Source: Apostichopus japonicus
Taxonomy: Eukaryota; Echinodermata; Holothuroidea; Aspidochirotida; Stichopodidae
Assembly (NCBI RefSeq): GCF_037975245.1
Contig: NC_092576.1
Location: forward strand, 7,270,501 to 7,334,500
Length of the DNA: 64,000 nucleotides
Direction: 5' to 3'
The stretch's first letter is position 1; the number at the start of each line of letters is the position of its first letter. Of the stretch, positions 1 to 13,100 are shown one piece after another. The translations under genes were made by a program, and so were the position numbers. Under the pieces are notes generated by a model. That model did not search any database, was not told the DNA's origin, and worked only from the letters and a program-made list of their open reading frames with translations.

Positions 1-58
1 AACCACGGGCCTCCAGCTATGTACGCGGACACCCTAACCACTAGGCTATGGACGCTGA
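1..58 (-). repeat. tRNA-derived SINE head, cut by window edge
   Basis: Read on the minus strand, the first bases contain a good Pol III A box (TAGCCTAGTGGTTAGG), a D-arm-like and an anticodon-arm-like segment, and the beginning of a B box (GTGGTT) exactly at the window edge. This is the usual look of a tRNA-derived SINE in marine invertebrates. A true tRNA cannot be excluded because the T arm and acceptor 3' strand lie outside the window, but the loose arm pairing favours a SINE. Confidence 0.55.
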
Positions 59-240
59 TTGTATGTCCAGAGGTTCGAAACTGGTAAGGTAGATCGTAAT
101 TCCACTGTAGGCGTTTGTCACCTGTATCGAACAATACTAGTTCTGTTTTTGGTGACATATTTTGCCTTACTCTAGAGATCAAACATGATGCTAACCAACT
201 CGAAAATCATTTGTGATTCCTAAAGCCGGAGCGGGAGGAA

Positions 241-416
<176 letters not shown>

Positions 417-692
417 TATATAAATGAAAATATATATAATGAATATATATGTATATATAATGAATATATATATATATATATATTGCTGCAGGGAATGAAC
501 TCAATATTGAAATTCGATTGTTGCTTAATACTTAAAACATGATTTATTCTAGCCACGACGACCATTCCATGCTAGTTAGTCTAGTTCTATTCGTGGTGTA
601 GTTTTGGACTGATAGTTTCATTTCAGTAACTATGCACGAGTCATAACGTGAACAATACATATATACGTGCATGGAAATGGTGAAATTATTAC

Positions 693-2891
693 CTTGAGAA
701 TAGATTTCCCACAAGACAACACCAAAACTCCAGACGTCTGACTTTTCCACGTAATGGCCAATGAAAATTGTCTCTGGAGCCAACCATGCTGTCGGTGGAA
801 TTTTCTACAAGACAATAAGTATTTTATGAAGATTAGTGTTAAAAACACAAATAATAAATATGAGAAACTTGATACCTTTGCAAGTTAATGTGGCATTCTT
901 TGTTTACGTTTCGTTAGATTCCTTTCGAGCATGTATGTTCTTCACTTAGTTTGCAGAAGCTATTCTCATTACATTAACAAGTACCGTACTTTAAACTGCA
1001 AGACACCATATTGTACGAGTTATCTTATTTTCACTTACCTTTTGTAATATTTGATTTATTGAATCTACTGCCACGTCAACAGGACAAAAGTCATACAACT
1101 TGCATTTCCCTGCAGGAGTTAGAAGAACTTTCCTTGCAGAGAGTCCCGGATGTCGAAACTGCTTTACCAAGAGAAAAAAGAAAATAATAAATAATAAGTT
1201 AATGATTACGTGCAATGCGGTGATTACACATACGTGGTGTCGTTGTTAGAAGAAGATATATACCAAACCACACGCACTGTATACTGACGTGTGAATAATG
1301 TAATCAAGACAACTTTACAGATTGTGGCTCGATGAAAAGGGATTTCTTATTGAGCCAACAAAATTACCAGTGACTTCAAATAAATAAATAGTGGAGCAAC
1401 TACTTACATTTTGCTGGGCGAGAAAGAACATTCCTTCACAAATATCAACAGCAAATTGAGTCAGCTGTAAGTTTTTCTCCTGGTCTGGTACTTCCAGTTC
1501 AAGAGAATCGTCATTAGTCGTTGTTTTGCATTGTCTTAACATGTAATCTTTAAGTGTTCCACGTTCAATGTACTCTTGGTAAATAAAATAAGGCACTGCA
1601 ATGGGTAAAAAAAGTAGATACAGTAATTACCCAAAAAATGATTTTTGCTTTCACATAATATAATCTTAGACTTAAATTAATATTTGGTCACATTGATTAC
1701 ATTTCCGAACTTCACACTATGCTCATTCAGTTGCAAAATTGATAAACTTTACTATTGATATCTGAAGTAAGGCTATTGGCTGCTGCCTAGCCCCAACAAT
1801 TAAAGATGAAAAAACCAAAAAAAAAAAACACAATTCACACTCACTAGATAAGGTACATTATTGTATCTACTTCAAAGTTTATTGAATGCTTGCTAGCCTA
1901 TTGTCTCTACGAGTCAGTTTCGATCAGCATCAGTCTTTCTCACAGTAGAGTAACAATGTGCCTAAACGTAAGTTAAGTATCACTATGTTAGACGTAAACG
2001 GACAATAACCCTTTGAATTATCAATTAAATGATAACGATTATTGAAACTTAAAACTTACCTAATAAAGATTATTATACAGTTTACAATAACTTAATAAAT
2101 TGAAAGGACAACGACCGAATCTCCACTTACTTTAATTACATCCAAGTACCTAATGTCCTTTAATTTGGTGTGTATCAACGTACTGTGTATATAGTTAATA
2201 GTTGCTTCAGGTAAACACTACCTAAATATGTGTGGCACTTTATGTATCTGTACTCACCATCCTCCAGTGATGTCCCTATTAATTCTACGATGTTGTCATG
2301 TTTTGGTAGTGTCATGATAGCCTTTGCTATTGCTCGAAAATTAAAAAGATCTCTCATGCGAGCGCATTCTGTTCAAAAGAAATTCATGTAAAATGATTCA
2401 CGAAAATTCCAAATCAAGCTTCTTATAAATACTTAAAGTAATGAAAACCAATTAACATTATTTATAAATTGCAAAATGTAACACTTCATTGCAACAACCA
2501 TTGTAAAGTCATCACCATGAAACATTTAGTGACATTGGATAAATACTTCTTTTTCGAATTATACGAGTCGTGCAGCTTGTTCATCATTTAATGAAAACAC
2601 GAAGGAAGGGATACATTAGGTAACACATGGCAGCGATACATAGCATAGTGATTTCTGGCGACAAAGTCTACCTTTAGATTAGGGAATTGACCTATAATTT
2701 CAATAATCTGTCACCTGATACAGACTTCGCGATAACGTCTGTGACGGATAGTTTAGAACAAGTGACAGTAGCCTTCCAGTACGTCATGGGTCCATTACTG
2801 GGAAGCTGGAAATCTAGTTTAACATCACCGGCACTCAAATAGTTGTTTTCTTTTTCGTCACGTTGGTCACTAATCCCCGGAATGTTTTCTT
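693..2891 (-). other. Pseudokinase domain exons of gene 1
   Basis: Five exons cover the N-lobe to the middle of the C-lobe. The glycine loop is degenerate ([10 protein letters not shown]). The beta-3 Lys is kept (DVIAKSV). The alpha-C Glu position is Ala ([11 protein letters not shown], then HDNIVELIG). The hinge reads [17 protein letters not shown]. The catalytic loop reads [13 protein letters not shown], with D to G and N to K. The metal-binding motif is YDFCPVD. The activation segment lacks the usual YY pair. The fold-defining WLAPE and DVWSFG motifs remain. By general kinase knowledge, loss of the HRD Asp together with the DFG Gly and the loop Asn is incompatible with normal catalysis. 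Confidence 0.85.
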
Positions 2892-5800
2892 CTTGTTAGA
2901 CAGGAAAAATGATGGCAAAAGTATCATTAAAATATCAAAGGTGGTTACATGATAATTGTACACTGTGCATACATCATGACGTCACGAGGAAGAACATGCT
3001 ATTCATCATGCAAGTATAACGCTTAAACAGGCGAATAACTGTCATTTCAGTTATAATTGTTTGGTGTTACAGGTATTTTCGCTTTCGCCAGTCTTTTGTA
3101 TGCATTCAAGAATAGACATAGGTCTTTCGCTTGGTGCAACATACAAAGAATTAATCACGCCTGTCGAGTCCTCTTTGTGCCGTGCTGTTGTTAACGAAGT
3201 TAATCATTAACGAATAATTCCGTGGATAATTCAGTTATTCACATAACATCTAAATCTAAACGTATTTGCATCCGTCAAAACCTATTAAATCTTTACAGTT
3301 TCAATCACATGATGAATAATTGAAGCACACAGAATTCAAACTTAAAAAAATTTGTGTCAAACGAACAGAAGACTTCCTCGCTAAATAAACAAAATATGCT
3401 AACTGCGAATATTGCTTCAATTTCGTTATCGCGCCTAACTAAAGACCTTATCTTAACATAAAAATATATGAAATGAAGAATTTATTTGATCTCTCATGCA
3501 TACCTAACATAACTGACTCAATACTGTTTGACTGAAGAGGAGGAAGAGATCTCGTTGCCATCGCTAAGTGTGTTGGATGACTTTCTGTTGATGAGGCTTT
3601 ATATCTAGAAGTAGAAGAAAAATTTACAATATGAAAAATACCTATGTCACATGTAAGCCACGTGATATACGTTTTGATGACACGGTTTATAAACCAAGAA
3701 CGTTATCTAGCTGGTAGTACAAACTTACTAATCCATTAGTTCACTTAAAGAGTGTGAAGACTCGCGCACAAATAAACGTCTCATGTCGGTAATCTGACCT
3801 AGTTTTGACTGAGGTGTAACAGAAGTGTTAAACACCACCATCGATCCCAGCAAATACACACACAGCTTGCTACCATCAGTAATTAGACACTAGTGTACAG
3901 TCACCACAGGCAGCTACGGTCAAAACCCATAACACAGTATATAGAGCAGCTATGGACATCTCAGCAAGGGGTTGTTATGGAACTCCCTGATCTCAGGTCC
4001 AGCTAAAAGATAACAAGGTATCATGTTTCATTATTGTCAGGACAAAAACTTTGGAGCGAGTCTTCAATGCCATTAAGTACTTCGTGTTCAAGCCTACATC
4101 ACCAAAATAAATGAAGGAACTTTCGCTGTTTTGAGGAAGAACACTATGATTATTGTGTAATATTTAGTGTCAGTTCTCTGTATACAAATAAGAGCAAATT
4201 CTAAATTTGTCAATTTAAGATGGACTGACATAAGTGTAGCAATATCAAGAATGAAAATAAACAGAAAGGGTTAAAAGTAACACATATACATATGATAGTA
4301 AACAATAAGTCAAGTAAACAAATATTTTAAATGATACAAATCAAAATCGTGCTTGGAAATGGAGACAACAGAAATACGATACTTATAGAATCGTTTTCAT
4401 CGAATCAGAAATACTGATATGTCAGAATTTTGTCAGAAAATTCATATGGAAAAAAACTGCACGGGTTCTCTCAATTTTAGTATCAAGATTCTTAAACAGT
4501 TGTGATTCCGACGGTTGCCCATTACAAGTGTTCTTATGAGTAGTTCGGATGGGATCAGTCTGGAATGCTAGTACTCCTTTTTAAAATAATTGACAGGCTA
4601 CAACGCATACTAAACACCGCCGAAGGTCTCGTTACTAGAACTCGGAAGTATGATCACACTACCCCTACCATGATCGAACTCCACTGGCTCCCGATACGTA
4701 AATGAATCAACTACAAACTACTTCTGATAGTTTTCAAATGTATGCACAATGTAGGACCAAGCTACCTCACCAACTTGTTTCAGCTTCGCTATAATTCATC
4801 ACTGATGTTACTCATCCCTAGAGTAAAACACAGACTTACGGCTTGAGAACGTTCACATCCAGTGCACCGTGCCTGTGGAACTCACTTCCAGAACATATAA
4901 AAATATGCAATACTGTAAACAGTTTCAAATCAGCACTTAAAACGTATCTCTTCACCAATGCAAATATGTTATAATTGCTATTATTTTGTTAAGCGCTACG
5001 AGAAATATTTCATAGTTTGTTTGGCGCTATATAAAAATTACGTATTATTATTTCAATATTTATGTTTAATTTCATGTTTATCAAATGTGCCAATAAATGC
5101 TTACCTCGTAAAGTTTTTACATCGACGTGCTGCAGGAAAAAAAGCCACTAAGAGAGTAATGGATGAAATAATTTCTGAAATCTTTCTATGGGATGCTTAA
5201 TTTATATATTTGACTTGTTGAAAACTAGAAAAATTAAAATAAACATGTCAATATGAAAGTATTTTAAATTATATCAAAGTTTCGCCTCTAAAAAAAAAAA
5301 TAATGCGATCTGCTGATATTAAAGTTACGACACAATTTAGTGTAATTTTTTTAGGTTGATTTGCATTATTTTATATAAAAAACAGGAATATATTACTTGA
5401 CTAGTACCTGTCAACAGGTCAACTGCATCAACGATGTCTTTATTTGAATACGTGCAATTATAATCAACACGTAGATTATTTCCCCCTCAATTTAAAAGAT
5501 TTACAACGTAAAATGTTATCACAGATTCTTTTTAAGTGACAGGCAAACAATAACTTACTAGCGTTGATCTTCCAAAGTGCTGCTACGCAACAAGATAAAA
5601 TCACAACAACCGCAAGAAGGAGATAGATGTAAGTGATAGACGCATTTGGCTTCTGTTTCGGCTCTGCAAAAATCAGTGCAAAATAGAGTTTGTGAAAGAC
5701 CATCGTCTTAGCAAATCAATTAAAACTGTCGGTTTGTGACATTACGACACAGTGAGCACTTACATCTATTAAGTAAGCATATTTCACATATTACAAGCAG

Positions 5801-8800
5801 CACGTGTAATTGACAACATTGATCTGAATTGTATATATTAATGTCCTAATTAGTTATTCGACGTGCTCTGAAGTACTGCTATCATTATAATATATGTAAT
5901 AAAAATATGAGATCTTGAAAAATATCGTAATCATATTTTCTCGGATTGAGAGCTAAGAAAAACCTTTGATCGACTATTTTAGATGTTCAGGAAAACTTGC
6001 TTCATTTTTGTCGTATTATTTTTATACAAGTAATATTCTCAAAATAAAACAAAACTGTTAGAAAACTTATCCACTAAAGAGCATGTGTAAAAGAATGTGT
6101 AAAAGTAAGTTGGCCTGACGTTTCGATCTTAGCAGGATCTTCTTTAAAGAAATATTTTTGTGTTCACCATGCTCATTAACCTGTCTGTATTCTGTGCGTG
6201 TATTTGTCCCTTTTGTTACTGTTACTTGTCATTCAGCCCCTGAAGAAGATCATACTAGGATCGAAACGCCAGGCCAACCTCCTTTTACACAAGTAATATA
6301 CTTGCGTCCACGCACATTAATAATTCACTTCATATCACTTAAACTACGCTCAAGTGATTGTAGGAGTTTAAAGTTTGGTATAGAAAACATGTCAGATCGA
6401 ATAAACAACAAAAACCGTAAGAGGAAGAAAATAAATTCCATTAGCATTTGTATTAGGTAAGGCAAGAGCAAGTTAACATATTTGGTCTAACCAATGATTT
6501 CCTCTAAATTAAACCTGCCAGATGTTATAAAGCCATAGAAGTAACCTTTAAATTAAACGAGAAAATAAAAGCTCTCTGAAAGCAATTGCTGATTTATTAA
6601 GTAACCACATATGACAAACCAGATCCAAATCAAATTCTGAAACTTACCAACGATTTTTAATATCCTAGAAATGCTTGTTGTCGTTGAAAACAACTTGTCT
6701 TTCACCGCACATACGATATTGTCTTTTCTCCCAACCGGTATATAGCGAGTTGAGTATGTAGTATACATATAATTATTGGTTTGATTCACGTTTAGAGTGG
6801 CACTTGGTTGGTGGACACCACTGATTGACTCAAACCCGGAAGTACTGTTGATTCTCCAAAGAAGTCTATCATAGTCCGTTATTCCCATAATGATTGCAGT
6901 GCAAGTAACACTAACATATCTATTCTTAAGAACAATTACTTCTGCGCCGACATCTGTCCCGTTTACTATTCGAATGGATTGAATAGTTATTCCTGTCAGA
7001 TTATTAAGTAGAAAAAAAGGAAACATGTGCTACATTTCTTGAAACGCGGCTGTCGCTAAAAGTACTCCGTGTGATGGTTATTTAAAGGTTTCAAAATGTC
7101 TAGATTATTTTTAACAAAATAGCTGCAACAGTAGACTATGTTTTAATATATAGTACGTCAGAGACGTTAGTCTTGAATCTGTAATTGTCTATTATAAAAA
7201 GTTTCTATGAAAAACTGAAAGAAATTGGGACACAAATCAATAGTTGAAATCACCAGCGTTTGTTAACGCATAAAGTGAAATTTATCGCTTGTGAAAAAAA
7301 TCCTAGTAGTGTTATTATTTCAAATGTAGAACGATTTATGGTTGCACACTATTTGATAATAAAATATCAAACTGTTTGTATAAGATTGGAATAGTAATTT
7401 AGTATACCCGGAGTGCTTGATCAGTGCACCCTCCGATGTCTTTATGTTATATCTATGATCACGTGTACATAAAGTGTAGCTATTCCTCATCCACTTTTCA
7501 TCAAGATCAGCTGACTTTAAAATTTTGTTATATCCTTCTTTATATACCATTACTCTAACAAAATGGTCATCATTATGGAAGTAATTAATTTCAGTGAAGA
7601 AAAGCAAACTTTTTCTCGTGTAGTTGTAAAGGTTTTCGTATATTTTGTATATTTGATCAATGATTTGTCAGTTGCTATTCATAACATGTGTATGTCTGTT
7701 ACCATACATGTATCTTACTGCGATGTTTCAAGCTCAATTTTAGCAGTAACTTAGGAATAGTATTCTTTCATGAATAGCTCTGTGATTATTTCATTTAGAC
7801 TAGCATTTCAATCATTAAAGATACTGTACAAAAGGACAAGGCAAAAATCTAGAACATTTTGTGACAATAAAGTATCAGAAGCCTTATGGCCACATGCATG
7901 GATATTTGGATTTTAAAAACATAATGAAGTACAAGAAAACCAAAGTTCCATTGACTTAACACAAAGCAATACATATGACTTACCAAAGGTCTTTATGGTC
8001 CTTTGAGTAGTTGTTTTAAATGTTTTGTATCTGAATCTACACAAGATGTTTTCCCTCTCTTTCATCGGAATATGGAGGATTGTGAATGATGCAACAGTTG
8101 GAGAAGAAGAACTATGATTATGGCTAGCATATGACTCATTGAAATCATACTGTGTTGATATATTACGACCTATAATACTGATTATCCACTTAAGTCTGTC
8201 ATAATCAGTAAATCCAATTATGGCTGCTTTGCATGTAACCTTAAGCTGGGTGTTCCTGGCCACATGTATATCACCATTTGCATCAAATCCGTTGATCTTT
8301 ACTTCTATTGGTTGAAGATTTATTTCTGTGTTTGAGTAAAATATAAGGAAATGATTGATGTAACGTAAAATTGTTTGCCCCAGGCAAAGTTATTTTTCTA
8401 TCATCTGCGCATGTTTATTTGAATACATCATATAAACTGTATATACGTTGTATAACTCGTCTTTTGACAGATAATTTAATATCAAGGAGAAGAAAAAATT
8501 AAATTACTGAGCAACTGAAAAGTTAGAAAACGAAATACAACCGCACCTTATCTAGATATTTTGTATGTGTTAAAGTAAACCACCTTCATTCCTACTGATA
8601 CATGACGATACTCTTACCTATTGGATAAAATTCGTTAAAAGTACGACATGCAATTGAGTATTAAAATAGCATGACTGAATAAAAACCTGCAATCTCCAAG
8701 AAATAACTCTTTTTCTCTATTCCAGCTTCATCTGAGCAACTATACTTCCCTCTATGTTGATCATTGGTGGTTGCGATCCAAATAGAATTGTTCTCCCATA

Positions 8801-9005
8801 TCTTAATAGTTTGGTCAAAAGCTGTTTTATTGGATATTGTCTCGCCATCATGCTTCCAAATGAATTTTTTCGATGCCTCGCGCCCACATTGTAATGTCAC
8901 TGAGCTATTAATTATTCTCACTACGGTATCAGCAAGACATCCTTCAAGAAAACAATAAAATACTGTTATCAAAATAACAGTATCCACAGGCGTACTAACC
9001 CTCAT
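693..9005 (-). CDS. Gene 1: Ig-domain receptor tyrosine pseudokinase (3' end outside window)
   Basis: Ten exons read in one frame (minus strand, high to low): 9005-8687, 8325-7984, 6992-6648, 5663-5559, 3596-3504, 2891-2715, 2368-2258, 1595-1408, 1161-1039, 804-693. They encode 638 codons plus one base. The protein starts with a hydrophobic signal peptide (from [20 protein letters not shown]), then three Ig-like domains to about residue 335, a TM helix near 346-364, a juxtamembrane exon to 401, and a kinase-like domain from about 430. Every internal border is GT-AG and the phases agree. Kinase landmarks are beta-3 VIAK, HPG for HRD, ARK for ARN, DFC for DFG, then WLAPE and [19 protein letters not shown] and DFC predict no phosphotransfer. 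The last kinase exons and the C-tail should lie left of base 1. The first-exon donor (GTTTTT) is weak but equivalent donors recur in paralogues. The JM acceptor at 3596 was chosen by phase; an alternative near 3606 breaks the frame. Confidence 0.82.
3745..4076. mobile_element. TTAA-flanked MITE (piggyBac-like target site) in gene 1 intron
   Basis: The element is bounded by TTAA on both sides. Its ends are inverted: GTGTGAAGACTCGC on the left and GCGAGTCTTCAATGCC on the right. A second copy is at 27728-28093. The equivalent intron of gene 2 (near 38010-38045) lacks it, so it inserted after the segmental duplication, or was lost cleanly. TTAA duplications are typical of piggyBac-type elements; there is no transposase, so it is non-autonomous. 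Confidence 0.8.
4583..5057 (+). mobile_element. CR1/L2-like LINE 3' fragment in gene 1 intron
   Basis: Frame-broken translation on the plus strand gives the familiar end of a CR1/L2-type reverse transcriptase ORF: an arginine-rich start, [19 protein letters not shown], then a [19 protein letters not shown] segment and a [11 protein letters not shown] segment. It is followed by the common tail with GCGCTA motifs and ATT repeats. The 5' part is missing, as in most LINE insertions. Gene 2 has the flanking sequences joined without it (near 38355), so it postdates the duplication. Confidence 0.8.
6085..6295. repeat. Dispersed repeat with inverted hammerhead-like ends
   Basis: The left end carries, on the minus strand, a motif AAGA-stem-GAAACGTC (6113-6148). 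The right end carries it on the plus strand as CTGAAGA-stem-GAAACGCC (6240-6270). Outer flanks are also inverted copies around TTTTACACA. Related half copies lie at 21814-21955 and 50590-50735. It lies in the intron upstream of the gene 1 TM exon, inside a segment that gene 2 has lost. Confidence 0.7.
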
Positions 9006-9713
9006 TTCCTCAGTTTATACGAAAAGTTTCAAATAAAATGTTTGTTTAATATTATAGACAAAACTCCCTAGAGCTAGTTTTGGCAGAAATGCCGTTTATT
9101 TTGTGCTACTTCGGTCCTGCTTCAAATCAAAATCGATGAAAATGTTCATATTGCAAATCATTTTTGAAAATCATTGCCACCCTTGATCAGTTGTTCGAAA
9201 ACACGTTCATTCTACCCAAGAGATAACAAAATAATAAGCTAGAATTGGTTATGCCTTATCGATTCCGGATAGCTTTGTGAATTACGATTACTTTCACTTT
9301 TTAAGATGACATACTCCATATAAAGTGTTCCCATATATTAGGAAAACTGCCGAAAAGCAACCGCAGACTACATCACATCTTTTTTTTGATGTGTTATCAA
9401 ATAAAATATATTTGTTCTTAATTGCTTCGATGTCAGAGTACACAAATGGAAATATACGTGGTGCAAAAAAATGAGTCAATTAGACCACTTAAAGCCTCCC
9501 AGGAATAGCGTATGACAACTGTTCACTACTGTGTAAAGTGGTTTGTTAAAGTGACCGAAACTTCAGACTCTCATAGTGAAGAGATCTTCATTGTCATTAT
9601 ACGGAAACTTGAAAGTTCCATGAATGGCCAACGTGTCAGCTATCCAGTGATGGGTAGGTTTAAGCTAGTGAAAATTTTTAGGATATTAAAACCACATAAA
9701 TTTGACGATTTAG
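9006..9713. other. 5' flank of gene 1, no gene seen
   Basis: This stretch should hold the promoter and 5' UTR of gene 1. No convincing TATA box or initiator could be fixed. It is conserved in the right duplication copy (41179-41790) with small indels. Confidence 0.5.
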
Positions 9714-10150
9714 TCTATAAGTCAATGGGGCAATGATACGGAGTATGCTACCCTATGCAGTACAGTACCTTTTATGATTTAGTGTGTTAGTCAATGGCGC
9801 AATTATATGCAGTGTTCCACCCTATATAGAACCTTTGTATGATTTAAAATGGTACTTCATGGCGCAATTATATATAGTATGCTACCCTACACAGTATCTT
9901 TTTTATGATTTAGTGTGTTGGTCAATGGGGCAGTTATATGGAGTATGCTGCCCTATACAATACCTTTTAATGATTTACTGTGTTAGTCAATCGAATAATT
10001 ATATGTAGTATGCTACCCTATACAGAACCTTATTATGATTTAGTGTGGTATTCAATGGGACAGTTATATAGAGTATGATGCCCTATACAACAACTTTTTA
10101 TGATTTAGTGTGTTAGTCAACGGGGTAATTATATGGAATATGCTACATTG
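9714..10150. repeat. 65-bp tandem satellite, about 7 units (left copy)
   Basis: Units of about 65 bp start with a variant of GTCAATGGGGCAATTATATG, continue through a GAGTATGCTACCCTATACA-like stretch and end with TTATGATTTAGTGTGTTA. The same array lies in the right copy of the duplication at 41790-42440. The ORFs here follow the repeat and are not genes. Confidence 0.9.
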
Positions 10151-13100
10151 GACGTTCACATTTCCCAACGTTGTGATCATTATCAATTCATTTCTGTGAT
10201 CATTGTGAGACAATGAAAATATCTGAAGTAAGCACATGATACAGTTAGCACATCTCTCGCAAAAGCAACATTTTGACGGGCGTTTGCTATTTTATGTGGT
10301 GTTATGTGATTTAATAAACTATTAAATAATGCTAACAGTGTGTTTTAAGCGTAACTTGCCAATTTAGGCGTGGTCGTCATGAAGGCTGCTTTCAGAATAT
10401 GTTATTTTAGTTATCAGCAGCATTTAGTTCAACGAACACCGAAAAAAAAAACATCTGCAACGTTCGCTTGTGTGTAGCTGTTGCATATTCATTTGCAATG
10501 CGCCATCGATTAACATAATTTCAGACAGTAGAAACAGTGATCTACGCTGGATCGAACCGGTTCAAACTGAAATTCAGCTTGAAATATTTACTAGTGTTTC
10601 GTTGCACCCACCTTCATGTTAAAGGAGAACTAAACACTAGCCTTTTCTGCGTAGAGAATACCGTTTTGCAGTACGCTCTTTTCGACATAAGCAACACGAA
10701 TGTTTGCAAACTTTCTTTTGACCTTAAAAATCGATTTAATTGATACCAATGGCATTTGCAAGCAAGTTTTGTTTTAATTCCGACTTTTCGTGACGTAAGA
10801 GAGCCACATATCGCATTCCAACAGAAAAAGTGTTGTCAATTTCCAAAAAAAATAATTAGAATTGCACCAAGCAAAATGAAAGTAATATGCATGCGTTAGA
10901 TAAAAAGGTTTGTTTATCATTCCTAAAGGACATGCTAACATTATGTCACGGATGTTTTTGTAGAGAGCAGTCGTTAAGGCCGTAAAGACTAGGACAGAGA
11001 GCGTATATGAGTTTCAATCTGCAATATAATTTTAAACACCAATAAAATTAATAAGAGTTAGATAGAAGCATTTGTCTATATAATCTGTGGAGTGTTTACA
11101 TCTATTTCGTATCTGCTGCATATGGTTTCTTGTTTCATTCATGGCCTCGTCTTCACTCGGTCTCAATATCATTTCTCCTTTTGGCTTGTTCATTGCGATT
11201 ATGTACAAAACATGTTCTCCTTTTTCTTCTAGCATGTCTCTATATGAGCGTTGGCTTTCGGCCTTGGTTTCACGCTCTCTTTCTTTCTCGTTTCAGCTTT
11301 TATTTCCTCTTACCCTCCCTTTCCAACGTCAGAATAGTAGACTCTTTAACCGCCTGTTGAAAATCTCCAAGATTGATATATTTTAGTCATTGAACATAAT
11401 ATGGCAAAAACATAAACAGGAAGTTAAGCATATGTAGTATGTGTTCTTTGTATATTCTGCATTATGAGGCATTTAATACTTAACACAAAAGTTCTTGAGT
11501 GCCTGACCCAGTTTATGAGGAATCCACTAAACCTATGAAATATCACTATAACAAGGGGGTGGGTTTGTAAGTGGGTTACGTATTCTTATTCCACTTCTAA
11601 AGTTCCTACGTCAGCCGATACTCATAGCTAGTACAGTAACTATACTGGTGTCACATGTAACATATTTACCGTGTATAACGAACACAACGTAGTAATGATT
11701 ATCGAGTACCTTCGTCTGTGTATAACATTACGGATAACTACAAACAGTAAATGTATGTGAAATACAGCAGTTCATATCAGATATTGTGTTTTTCGAAACC
11801 TTATCTTTCTCAAAGCAAGACACAAATTAACTATAGTTTTAAGGTTTAAAGGTTCTGTAAAAATGATTTATTCTCCCATTCGTGAATCCTGCAAAAACAT
11901 ATGGTAGATTGTTGATTCTTTGTTATTGCCTTACACAGTTAATTCGTCCTTTTCCAGTGCCGCTAGAGCATAGACAGACGTTTTCAACTGGTATGTCCTA
12001 CCAACCATTTGAAAGCTGGTGGCTTGAGCTATTAAAGCTTATTAGGGGATGATAAAGTATTGATTATTTAATTCTTCTCTGATTTTGTGTTGTCATGACC
12101 ACTCACTGATGTTAAATGCATCGCTAAAGGACATTAAACTGCAGATCATATCAGAAATTGTGTTTTCCGAAACCTTACCTTTCTCGAAGCAAGACACAAA
12201 GTAACTATAATTCTAAGGTTTTAAGGTTCTGTAAAAATGATATATGCTCCCATTTTTGAATCATACAAAAACATATGGTAGATTGAAGAAGGAAAACAAA
12301 AACATAAATAAATACAAAACTCTGCGTTGGCTGAAGGGTAATGCCGTAATTAAAGTAGACCAATCAGATTACATGACATCAGAAAAAAGCTAGCCCTGCT
12401 CTGTGTATATCTCATAGACATTCCTTGAAGAATTTAATACAACTATTGCTCAGAATAACAACCTAACAGTCCCACTAATACTCGCTGATCCTGTTTGAAC
12501 AAAATAAATAGAATAAAAGGTAAACCTTGTCACTATACGTAGAATAATTGGTCAAACGAACAGTCAGTGAAAACATGTTATTTCTTTAAAACTTTATCAA
12601 CGTTCATAACGCTATGGTTTCTTCGAATATTAAAAATAACTCTGTACGTGGCGGTCACTTCTGTAGAAAAACAATACTAATAATCTCGTTTTACATATTT
12701 TTATGTTCAAAACTGAAAGTTTCATACAATAACCGTTATTACATTTGTTGTAGTAGGAAGTAAAGATAGCACGCTATTCCATAATGTCGCTGTTAACCAT
12801 AGTACTCAAAAGTAATCTAGTTATTCATGGTTCTTCCTGTTACTATACACGTATATCATCTCAACTGTGTTGAAAGTACTTAAGTTACAATGACGTTTTC
12901 AATAGCAAAAAGTGCAAACATTTATTCCATTTATTGTTTTCAGTTTCAAAACATTAATAATAATCACTTGTTTTAAATTCAGTTTAATTTTATTTGTGCG
13001 ACATATGGACGAAAGCCATGCAGATAAATATTAGGTGGACTTTCCCATCACGTGTTATCATCACTCAGTCTGCTCGCACAATGTTAATATATATTATTTT

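Noticed and set aside
59-120. B-box-like GGTTCGAAAC on the plus strand near 73
   Set aside because: No matching A box lies at the right distance on the same strand; the SINE A box is on the opposite strand.
9512-10008. ORFs on the plus strand at the satellite
   Set aside because: They follow the 65-bp repeat unit and are not conserved as proteins between the two arrays.
11087-11386. Plus-strand ORF starting MECL, present in both copies
   Set aside because: It lies antisense to the Lys/Glu-rich frame; its hydrophobic Leu/Ser/Phe composition is what the complement of such a frame gives.
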